DNA of 64,000 nt from Candidatus Eiseniibacteriota bacterium (lineage in GTDB: Bacteria > Eisenbacteria > RBG-16-71-46 > CAIMUX01), in the NCBI GenBank assembly GCA_020633975.1, contig JACKCR010000002.1:992001-1056000 (forward strand). The letters are read 5' to 3'. Below are positions 52,926-60,387 of the stretch, piece after piece. The position numbers and the translations under genes were made by a program. Under the pieces are notes generated by a model. That model was not told where the DNA came from. It made no database searches and was given only the letters and a program-made list of their open reading frames with translations. How positions within the stretch are numbered: position 1 is the first letter of the stretch; every line of letters begins with the position of its first letter.

Positions 52926-53828
52926 TTAGTCGGAGAGAAAGCGGCTCTCGGGTGCGTCGAACGCGCGAACGAGGGGCAGCGGCTCTTCCGGCCACGCTGG
53001 CTCGTACCCGACGGCCGCGAAGAAGAGACCTTGCGGCGGCGCAGGCGGAGCGGCCTGACGTCGGTCTTTGCTCTCGAGTAGCTCGCCCATCCACTCGACC
53101 GGCCGCTTCCCAGTACCGACGGCGAGCGAGGCACCGACCAGGAACCGCACCATCCGGTAGAGGAAGCGGTCCGAGCGAACCCGGAAGACGCAGCCGAGCC
53201 GTGACGGCACCCACTCCGCAAGCTGGAGGCAGCAGCCGTAGGGTTCCGCGGGCTCGGCGGAGAGAGCGCGGAAGTCGTGCTCCCCGAGGAGCGGCGGCAG
53301 CGCGGTGTTCATCCGGTCCAGGTCCGGCCACTCGTTCGGAACGTGGGCGTACCGCAAGACGAACGGGCTTCGGTCCCGGCCGAGGAAGTACCAATACTCC
53401 CGAGAGCACGCGGAGAAGCGCGCGTGGAACTCCGGCGGCGCGACTTCGAGTCGATGGAGACGCACGTCGCTCGAGAGTCGGGAGTTGAGGATTCCCTCGA
53501 GGCGTTCCACCGGGATCGGGGTTTCCACCTCGAAGGTGACCGATTGCCCGAGCGCGTGGACTCCGGTGTCGGTTCGGCCCGCGCCGGCGCTCTTCACCGG
53601 GTTGCCGGTGAGTTCACGGAGCACGCGTTGGATCTCACCCTGCACCGTGCGGACGTTGGGTTGGATCTGCCAGCCGTGGAAGCGCGAACCGTCGTAGGAG
53701 ACGAGTGCGCGGTAGCGCGTGACGGGGCGACGGGACGCGTCGTCCGCTGGTTGGGTTGCGTCCGCAGATGCCGGCGGGTCTGATGACCGTGCTTCGTCCC
53801 CCGGATCCTGCCCAGGCTGGTCCGTCAC
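52926..53828 (-). CDS. truA: tRNA pseudouridine(38-40) synthase
   Basis: It isomerises uridines 38-40 of the tRNA anticodon arm. The 300-residue protein has the catalytic Asp87 in AGAGRTDTGVHALGQ, preceded by YRALVSYDGSRFHGWQ at 39-54. The GTG start overlaps the asd stop (GTGA) and adds about 35 residues of Asp/Ser/Pro-rich sequence not found in typical TruA; no start codon in good context lies closer to the conserved part. Confidence 0.93.
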   Translation of the reverse strand: MTDQPGQDPGDEARSSDPPASADATQPADDASRRPVTRYRALVSYDGSRFHGWQIQPNVRTVQGEIQRVLRELTGNPVKSAGAGRTDTGVHALGQSVTFEVETPIPVERLEGILNSRLSSDVRLHRLEVAPPEFHARFSACSREYWYFLGRDRSPFVLRYAHVPNEWPDLDRMNTALPPLLGEHDFRALSAEPAEPYGCCLQLAEWVPSRLGCVFRVRSDRFLYRMVRFLVGASLAVGTGKRPVEWMGELLESKDRRQAAPPAPPQGLFFAAVGYEPAWPEEPLPLVRAFDAPESRFLSD

Positions 53829-54892
53829 CTCGCCGCGCGCTCCCAGATCTGTTCCGCGATCTGGAGCGCGTTGAGGGCCGCGCCCTTGCGGAGGTTGTCC
53901 GCGACCACCCATAGATGGAGTCCGTTCGGAACGCAGCGGTCCTTCCGGATCCGGCCCACCCAGACGGGATCGGTTTCCGCCGCCTTCCTCGGCAGCGGGT
54001 AGGCCGCGTGGTGCGGATCGTCGAGCAACGCGATACCGGGGCTCTGGCTCAGCAGGGTTCGCACGTCCTCTACGTTGGCGGGCTGGTTCGTCTCCACGTA
54101 CACCGCCTCCGAGTGGGCCTTGACGACCGGCACGCGGACGCAGGTCGGCTGCACGATGAGGTCGGGGAGCTCCATGATCTTTCGCGTCTCGTCGATCATC
54201 TTCTGTTCTTCGCGCGTGTACCCGTCTTCCAAGACGACGTCGCATTGCGGGATGACGTTGCCGAGGATCGGATGCGGATACGGGGACTGCGCCGCCGGCG
54301 GCGCATCCGGGGAACCGTAGGAGAACGGGAACGCGTTGGACTCGCCTGTGTGGCCTGCCTCGGTCCGCCAACGCTCGCTCTCCATCTCGAGCGCGCGGAT
54401 CCCCTTCTCCCCCGTGCCGGACACCGCCTGGTAGGTCGAGACGATGACACGGTGGATTCCGTAGCGCGCGTGGATCGGCTGGAGCGCAGCGACCATCTGG
54501 ATCGTCGAACAGTTCGGATTCGCGATGAGCGCGGGCGCCGCCGGAATCGCGTGCGGATTGACCTCGGGGACGACGAGAGGCACTTCCGGATCCATCCGCC
54601 ACCGGGACGAGTTGTCCACGACCCACGCGCCTGCCGCGCGGGCGACGCCGGCCCAGTCTCCGCTCGCGGACGCGCCGGCTGAGAAGAGCGCAAGGTCCAC
54701 TCCTTGGAACGCGTCTGGGCTCACCGCCTGAACGCGGACGTCTCGGCCCTGGAACGGAAGGCTCGCTCCTTCCGAGCGCGGCGTGGCGAGAAGACGGAGT
54801 TCTCCGACTTCGATCGAACTCGCCTCGAGACACGTCCGCATCACGCGACCGACCGCGCCCGTCGCACCGAGGATCGCTACCGTCCACGTCAT
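53825..54892 (-). CDS. asd: Aspartate-semialdehyde dehydrogenase
   Basis: It reduces aspartyl phosphate to aspartate semialdehyde, the branch point to lysine, diaminopimelate, threonine and methionine. The 355-residue protein has VAILGATGAVGR, the nucleophile Cys128 in ANPNCSTIQ, SGTGEKG and the catalytic His in RVPVVKAHSE. It overlaps rlmI-like upstream and truA downstream by 4 nt each. dapA, dapB and dapF, the next users of its product, lie within 10 kb. Confidence 0.96.
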   Translation of the reverse strand: MTWTVAILGATGAVGRVMRTCLEASSIEVGELRLLATPRSEGASLPFQGRDVRVQAVSPDAFQGVDLALFSAGASASGDWAGVARAAGAWVVDNSSRWRMDPEVPLVVPEVNPHAIPAAPALIANPNCSTIQMVAALQPIHARYGIHRVIVSTYQAVSGTGEKGIRALEMESERWRTEAGHTGESNAFPFSYGSPDAPPAAQSPYPHPILGNVIPQCDVVLEDGYTREEQKMIDETRKIMELPDLIVQPTCVRVPVVKAHSEAVYVETNQPANVEDVRTLLSQSPGIALLDDPHHAAYPLPRKAAETDPVWVGRIRKDRCVPNGLHLWVVADNLRKGAALNALQIAEQIWERAAR

Positions 54893-56208
54893 CGCCTACT
54901 CCTTGGTCGCTTCCCGGCATCCCGCTCTGCCGTGCCGAAATCGTCGAGCTGTCCGCTCAGTTCGTCGTGCCCCGTTCCACCCTTCCGCGAAGGCGGAGTT
55001 CCGGGTTCGAGTACACGCAGGTGGAGTCCCTTGAGGTACTCCCCCTGAGGATGGTTCAGGTGTACGGGGTGATCGCGTCCCGGACCGAGACGGTGGATCC
55101 ACTGGAGACGCGCCCCGACGTCGTGGGCCGCGCCGAAGACGACCTTCTGGAAGAGATCGGGCGTCACATGCTGCGAGCAGGAGAAGGTGAAGATCTCCGC
55201 GTTGGGACGCGCACGGCAGAACGACCAGAGGTGGAGGTCCTTGTAGGCGCGGAGGGCGGAGTCGAGGCTCTGTCGCGAGCGTGCGAGCGGCGGTGGATCC
55301 AGGATGAGCCGATCGAAGAGGTCGTCCGACTCACGAACGAAGCGGAATGCGTCCTGTTCCACCAAGGTGAGACGGGACTCGGGCAGGCCGTTGAGCTCCC
55401 AGTTCTGCCGAGCGAGTTCGTGCGCCGGGCCCGACGAATCCACCTGCACGACTCGCTCGGCGCCGCCGTCTGCCGCGTAGATCGAGAACCCACCTGTGAA
55501 GCCGAACAGGTTCAGCAGGTCGAGATGAGCGCAGTCGCTTCCTACCAGAGCCCGGTTGTCACGCTGGTCCAGATAGAACCCGGTCTTCTGGCCGCCGAAG
55601 AGGTCGACACGGAAGGGCAGCCCGTTCTCTTGGATCAGGATCGGTTCGCTCGGGACGAGTCCGTGCAGCACTTGGCCCGGCTCCGCATCGATCTCCTCAC
55701 GTGCGGAGTTGTCTCCGCGTTCGATCACTCCCAACGGAGAGAGTCGTTCCAGAAGGAGGCCGAGCCAGATGTCCCTTGCCCGCACCATCCCAGCGGTGAG
55801 TGTCTGCACGGAGAGATGCTGGTGGTACCGGTCGACGACGAGTCCGGGAAGTTCGTCGCCTTCCGAGTTCACGATCCGGCAGGCGTTCGTCCGGTGCGAC
55901 GTGAGGAGCCCTTTGCGGAGTTCGATCGCCTGGTCGATCCGCGCAGCGAAGAACGCTTCGTCGATCGGTTCGTCCCTCCAGGTGAGGAGGCGCGAGACGA
56001 TCTGACTCGACGGGTGGACCGTACCGCGAGCGAGGAACCGTCCATCCGAGGAGACGATGTCCCCTACATCCCCCGGGACGGCATCGGGAAGCGCTTCGAT
56101 CTCTTCGACCGCCCCACTGAAGAGCCAGGGATGACGGAGCTCGACCGATCGCTCCCGGCCGGGACGCAGCCGGATGCGGAACCGCACGTCGAGTGTTTGG
56201 GACGTCAT
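54889..56208 (-). CDS. RlmI-family rRNA cytosine-C5 methyltransferase
   Basis: The family (RlmI and relatives) methylates 23S rRNA cytosine with SAM. The 439-residue protein has an N-terminal PUA-like domain (HPWLFSGAVEEIE), the central RIVNSEGDELPGLVVDRY, a SAM-binding fold with LLNLFGFTGGFSIYAA and catalytic LILDPPPLARSR and FSCSQHV. About 40 charged residues (from VLEPGTPP) extend past the usual end near 396. The ATG follows AGGAGA. Confidence 0.88.
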   Translation of the reverse strand: MTSQTLDVRFRIRLRPGRERSVELRHPWLFSGAVEEIEALPDAVPGDVGDIVSSDGRFLARGTVHPSSQIVSRLLTWRDEPIDEAFFAARIDQAIELRKGLLTSHRTNACRIVNSEGDELPGLVVDRYHQHLSVQTLTAGMVRARDIWLGLLLERLSPLGVIERGDNSAREEIDAEPGQVLHGLVPSEPILIQENGLPFRVDLFGGQKTGFYLDQRDNRALVGSDCAHLDLLNLFGFTGGFSIYAADGGAERVVQVDSSGPAHELARQNWELNGLPESRLTLVEQDAFRFVRESDDLFDRLILDPPPLARSRQSLDSALRAYKDLHLWSFCRARPNAEIFTFSCSQHVTPDLFQKVVFGAAHDVGARLQWIHRLGPGRDHPVHLNHPQGEYLKGLHLRVLEPGTPPSRKGGTGHDELSGQLDDFGTAERDAGKRPRSRR

Positions 56209-56242
56209 CGTCTCTCCTGAAGTATCTCGAACCAGACTCAGC

Positions 56243-58024
56243 TCACCGCGGCGCGGAGGATACCGCGGTTCCGTCCGAACGTCGCCTTCTCAGAAGCGCC
56301 AGGATGACGAAGACACCGGCGCAGCCTGCGTAGACGTAGAGGATCCAGCTCCCCCACTGTACGTAGAGACTTCCTCCCTCGCCAGGAAGCACGTCGCAGG
56401 TGTGGAGCACCGCGGTGAACAGCTCCGTCGGGTACTGAACCCGACCGTACGGATCGATCACGCAGCTGATCCCCGTGTTCGCGCAGCGGACGAGGGGGGT
56501 GCGATTCTCCACGGCGCGCAGGATTGCGAACTGTTGGTGCTGGATCGGTCCCGATCCGGCCCCGAACCAGAAGTCGTTCGTGATGTTGACGAGGAACTTC
56601 GCGCCGTCCTTCACGTCCCGGCGGGAGAGTTCGGGGAACGTCGACTCGAAACAGATGAGGCAGGTGACGGTGCCGACGTCGGGAATCGTGACCAACCCAG
56701 TCGTCTTGCCGGGCGTGAACTCCGACTGGCCGAAGTCCGCCTTCGCGAGCAACGGGAAGGAGTCGCGCCACGGGGTGAGTTCTCCGAACGGGACCATCTT
56801 CCGCTTGTTGTAGCGGAAGACGTCACTTCCGTCCGGGCCGAAGAGGATGGCCGAGTTGTACTGCTCGGTGTCTTCTCCCACTCGCTTTGCGTCGAGCGTT
56901 CCTACGAGCGTCCAGGTCTGGATGTCGCGCACGCAGGTCATGACCTCGCGACGGAGCGAGGCGTACCACATGACGAGGAGCGGAGCCGCGGTCTCCGGCC
57001 ACAAGATGAGATCCGGCCTAGCATCGTGGGCAATCTCGTACGTCTTGGAGACGAGGTCGCGGACCACGATTTCGCGGTAGTCCTCGTTCCACTTCACCTC
57101 GCGCGGCGTGTTCGCCTGGACGATCCCGAAGCGGACGGTCCCGGCGGGCTTCGACTTCGTCCATCCCTTGTCGGGCTCCGGGAGCACGATGGGAGCGAGC
57201 GGCTCCTCCGGGTCGATCGTGGTGGTCGTCTCGCTCCTCGCGAGCCAGACCGTCTCCGGAGCCCGGGCGACGATCCACTCCCCGGCCGCGCAGGGTAGGA
57301 GGACGAGCGCGGCCGCGACCCCGAGCCAGCGCCGGTCTCCGCGGATCCCCTGCCAGACGAGTCCATTCACGAGGACGATCCAGCCGGGGAGGATCCAGTA
57401 GCCGAACCACGGCGTCCCCTGGAGAGCGGCGGGGATCGGCGCGAGTGCGTACCCGAGGGAACCCCAAGAGAACGCCAGCTCGCCGGTCGTCCGGAGCCAG
57501 TCGAAGAGGGCCCAGAAGACGGGAAGGACGAGGAACACCGGGAGCTGGAGCCGAGAGCGGACCGTCCGGCCGGACTGGGACTTGTCCGAAGCGGACGACC
57601 GGTCGTCACCCTGGCCAATGTGAGCGGCCCCCGACCCCGAGGTGAGCTTCGCCGTGGCCCAGACCGGGCCAGCCATGAAGAGCCCGAAGTAGAGCGACAC
57701 GGCCGCGAGAGCCGGGTACATGATCCACGGGATCGTCACCTCCTCCTTCGACAGGTTGAGGAGCCAGTCGAGGTGGAGGACGTAGAAAACGAACGCGGTG
57801 AGATAGGCTAGTCGAAAGGGACGGAACGGCTTCGGGGTTCCGACCTCGCCCTCGTCCGGTCGCGCCGTTCCGAAGACGGCCCAACAGAGTGGGACGAGAG
57901 CCACGAAGACCAGCCAGGAGAGGTCCAGCGGAGGGAACGAGGCCGCGAGGAGGACTCCCGAAGCGAGGGCGGCGAGGGTCCGGCTCCAGCCCCGAGGGGG
58001 ACCGCCGACCAGGCCGTTGGCCAC
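56243..58024 (-). CDS. lnt: Apolipoprotein N-acyltransferase
   Basis: Lnt adds the third acyl chain to lipoproteins, as expected in a diderm. The protein has several N-terminal membrane helices, then a nitrilase-like domain whose catalytic triad is visible: Glu in LILWPETAAP, Lys in YNKRKMVPFGE and Cys in CLICFESTFPE. A helix near the C-terminus closes it. A Ser/Asp-rich insertion (after AKLTSGSG) lies between helices. The start is uncertain: I use a GTG giving 593 residues; another GTG at 58078 adds 18. Confidence 0.93.
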   Translation of the reverse strand: MANGLVGGPPRGWSRTLAALASGVLLAASFPPLDLSWLVFVALVPLCWAVFGTARPDEGEVGTPKPFRPFRLAYLTAFVFYVLHLDWLLNLSKEEVTIPWIMYPALAAVSLYFGLFMAGPVWATAKLTSGSGAAHIGQGDDRSSASDKSQSGRTVRSRLQLPVFLVLPVFWALFDWLRTTGELAFSWGSLGYALAPIPAALQGTPWFGYWILPGWIVLVNGLVWQGIRGDRRWLGVAAALVLLPCAAGEWIVARAPETVWLARSETTTTIDPEEPLAPIVLPEPDKGWTKSKPAGTVRFGIVQANTPREVKWNEDYREIVVRDLVSKTYEIAHDARPDLILWPETAAPLLVMWYASLRREVMTCVRDIQTWTLVGTLDAKRVGEDTEQYNSAILFGPDGSDVFRYNKRKMVPFGELTPWRDSFPLLAKADFGQSEFTPGKTTGLVTIPDVGTVTCLICFESTFPELSRRDVKDGAKFLVNITNDFWFGAGSGPIQHQQFAILRAVENRTPLVRCANTGISCVIDPYGRVQYPTELFTAVLHTCDVLPGEGGSLYVQWGSWILYVYAGCAGVFVILALLRRRRSDGTAVSSAPR

Positions 58025-58045
58025 GAATCCATCCGATTTCGGGCG

Positions 58046-58075
58046 TTGACGAACGCGGCCAAGTCCGGGTAACTT
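58046..58075 (+). promoter_or_regulatory. Promoter of rpsT
   Basis: TTGACG and TAACTT are separated by 18 nt, giving a leader of about 70 nt with a CCCCTCTGGGGG hairpin. It overlaps the possible 5' end of lnt on the other strand, so the two genes may influence each other. Confidence 0.6.
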
Positions 58076-58150
58076 CACCGCTTGCCGCTGTTCTCCCCTC
58101 TGGGGGGATGGAGCCGCGCAGAATGAACTCACGAAGGAGGTAGCTGGCAG

Positions 58151-58417
58151 ATGCCGCACCATGCTTCCGCGAAGAAGCGGATGAAGACGAACGCTCGGGA
58201 TCGGGCAAAGAACAAGTCGGTCAAGTCCCTCATCCGTCGGGCCAACCAGGATCTGGCCGCCGTCATGAACGGAGCGGCCGAAGATGCCGAGAAGGCGCTG
58301 CGGAAGGCGCACTCGGTTCTGGACAAGGCTGCGAAGAAGGGCGTGATCCCGAAGCCGCGCGCGGACCGCAAGAAGGCCCGTCTCGCACGCGCTGTTCACA
58401 AGGCGCAGTCGAAGTAA
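58151..58417 (+). CDS. rpsT: 30S ribosomal protein S20
   Basis: The 88-residue basic protein binds 16S rRNA early in 30S assembly. It begins PHHASAKKRMKTNARDRAKN and has the family helices (SVKSLIRRANQDL, KALRKAHSVLDKAAKKGVI) and a basic tail. A strong AAGGAGGT lies 10 nt before the ATG. It is divergent from lnt and ends 18 nt from the dapB stop; no obvious terminator follows. Confidence 0.97.
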   Translation: MPHHASAKKRMKTNARDRAKNKSVKSLIRRANQDLAAVMNGAAEDAEKALRKAHSVLDKAAKKGVIPKPRADRKKARLARAVHKAQSK

Positions 58418-58435
58418 TCCCGCCATCGTCGTGAG

Positions 58436-59275
58436 TCAGTTGCCGAGCCGGTCTTGGGCCCAATCATCGAGCCCGTAGAGACCGGCCGGTCGACCGACCA
58501 ACCACCTCACCGCTTCCAGTGCACCCAGGACGAACGCGACACGGTCGTGCGCGCGATGCGTCAGTTCGAACGATTCCGCCCCGTTCGACAGGTGTACGCG
58601 ATGCTCCCCCACCACTCCCGGTAGACGGAGCGACTGGATCCCGATCTCGCCCGCCTCACGCGGGTCGGACTCGCGTCCCCTTCCGAGCATGAGCTTCCCG
58701 CCGCGCACTTCACGATAGACCTCGGCGAGCGCGAGCGCGGTCCCACTCGGTGCGTCCTTCTTGCCCGTGTGATGGGTCTCGACGATCTCGAGCTCCCAAT
58801 CCGGAGGCAGAAGCTCAGCGGCTTCACGGAGCCAGTGACGGAGCAGCGCTACACCCAGGCTCGTATTCGCGGCCCAGAGCACCGGAACACGCGCCGCGGT
58901 GTGCTCGATCGCGTGCCGTTCCTGTTCGTCGAGTCCCGTCGTGCCGGAGAGCCACGGCTTGCCGAGAGCTTCGAGGCGAGAGGCGAGGCCGACGATGGCG
59001 CTCGCGTGTGTGAACTCGACGACGGCGTCGACTTTCCTTGGATCGATCGCGTTCCAAGAGTCCGGATCGCTGTCGACCGATCCGGCCAGTTCGAGATCCT
59101 TCGCGGCCTCGATCGCGGTGCAGAGCTTCCTTCCCATCCGGCCGTTGCTTCCCACGACGAGAAGCCGCAACGGTTCGGACTCCGCGGTACCGGAGCTACG
59201 GAAGGGTGCGCCGGCAGTGCTCCCCATGGCCGGGCCCGGCCCGGGGACGGGACGAGACGGTCTGAGGGGATTCAC
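58436..59275 (-). CDS. dapB: 4-hydroxy-tetrahydrodipicolinate reductase
   Basis: It reduces the DapA product in diaminopimelate and lysine synthesis. The 279-residue protein has the nucleotide-binding GSNGRMG at 42-48 and the catalytic ETHHTGKKDAPSGTA at 166-180, with the proton-donor His pair 168-169 and Lys173. About 34 Pro/Gly/Ser-rich residues precede the fold and are unusual. The GTG start overlaps the dapA stop (GTGA) and follows GGAGGG. Confidence 0.95.
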   Translation of the reverse strand: MNPLRPSRPVPGPGPAMGSTAGAPFRSSGTAESEPLRLLVVGSNGRMGRKLCTAIEAAKDLELAGSVDSDPDSWNAIDPRKVDAVVEFTHASAIVGLASRLEALGKPWLSGTTGLDEQERHAIEHTAARVPVLWAANTSLGVALLRHWLREAAELLPPDWELEIVETHHTGKKDAPSGTALALAEVYREVRGGKLMLGRGRESDPREAGEIGIQSLRLPGVVGEHRVHLSNGAESFELTHRAHDRVAFVLGALEAVRWLVGRPAGLYGLDDWAQDRLGN

Positions 59276-60180
59276 CTGCCCTCCGATCCTTGTCCCGCGA
59301 CGGCAGGAGCCAACTCGTCGCCCAACGCCGCGAGCTCGCGATCGACGATCTCCGCGGTCTTGGGCTGGACCGGCACGAGGGGCAGACGGAACTCCTCCTC
59401 GATGAGGCCCAGCGTGGCGAGCGCGCGCTTCACCGGGGTCGGGTTCGTCTCGAGGAAGAGAGTTCGGGAGAGCTCGAAGAGTGCGAGGTGGAGACGACGC
59501 GCCTCCGTGTCCTTCCCTTCCCGATATGCCGTGAGCATCGACTGGAGGGCGGCGGGAACGACGTTTCCGAGCACGGAGATGACTCCGGTGGCACCGACCG
59601 CGAGCATCGGGAGGGTGAGACTGTCGTCGCCCGAGAGCACGGTGAGTCGAGTATCACGGACGAGCTCCGTCACCATGTCGAGCGACCCGCACGCCTCCTT
59701 CACCGCGACGATGCGCGGATGCTCGGCGAGCGTCTTCATGGTCGGGACGTCCATCTTGACGGAGGTGCGGCCTGGTACGTTGTAGAGGACGATCGGGAGC
59801 GTCGTCGCATCTGCCACGGCGCGGAAGTGCGCGACGAGTCCGGCCTGGGACGGCTTGTTGTAGTACGGGGTGACGACGAGCGCGCCATCCACGCCGCACT
59901 CCTCGGCCATCTGCGTCGTTTCGATCGTGGCGCGGGTGTCGTTGGACCCGGTGCCCGCGAGAACGAACGCCTTGCCTTTCGCCTTCTCGACACAGCGACG
60001 GAAGAGCCTCGACTTCTCGTCCGTGGAGAGGGTTGCGCCCTCGCCTGTCGTTCCGGCCGGAACGATGCCGTCGACCCCACCCGCGAGGAGATGGTCCAGC
60101 ATCCGGTCCACCCCGTCCCAGTCGACCTCGCCTCCGCGGAACGGAGTCACCATTGCGACAGACAGCCCTGCGAATCTCAT
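59272..60180 (-). CDS. dapA: 4-hydroxy-tetrahydrodipicolinate synthase
   Basis: It condenses pyruvate with aspartate semialdehyde. At 302 residues it matches the family. The Schiff-base Lys161 is in VAVKEACG, Tyr133 in LYNVPGRTS, and the threonine pair in PAGTTGEGAT at 41-50, at the same numbers as in E. coli DapA. The ATG follows GGGAGGGA. The 207-nt divergent spacer holds no convincing promoter. Confidence 0.97.
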   Translation of the reverse strand: MRFAGLSVAMVTPFRGGEVDWDGVDRMLDHLLAGGVDGIVPAGTTGEGATLSTDEKSRLFRRCVEKAKGKAFVLAGTGSNDTRATIETTQMAEECGVDGALVVTPYYNKPSQAGLVAHFRAVADATTLPIVLYNVPGRTSVKMDVPTMKTLAEHPRIVAVKEACGSLDMVTELVRDTRLTVLSGDDSLTLPMLAVGATGVISVLGNVVPAALQSMLTAYREGKDTEARRLHLALFELSRTLFLETNPTPVKRALATLGLIEEEFRLPLVPVQPKTAEIVDRELAALGDELAPAVAGQGSEGR

Positions 60181-60387
60181 GTCGATCCCTCCCTGGTTCC
60201 GGGCAGGCTACCACAAGGCCAGGAACGATCGAATCCACCACTTGGTGCCGAAGGCGGCGCACATCGTTCGAGGTGCGGAGAGATGACAGGCGTGACCCAT
60301 GCGGATGGCCGCCAGAGTCCGGGCTCTCGCCGGCTGAGCGCAAAACGCCCCTGGCCGATCCGAGGCAGTCCTGGCACAGTCTGCGGA

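Noticed and set aside
58418-58436. A terminator between rpsT and dapB
   Set aside because: The 18-nt gap has no inverted repeat with a T run.
59290-60387. Plus-strand ORF reading through dapA into the membrane-protein gene
   Set aside because: The first part is the antisense of dapA, with no homology and a charged, proline-rich shadow composition.
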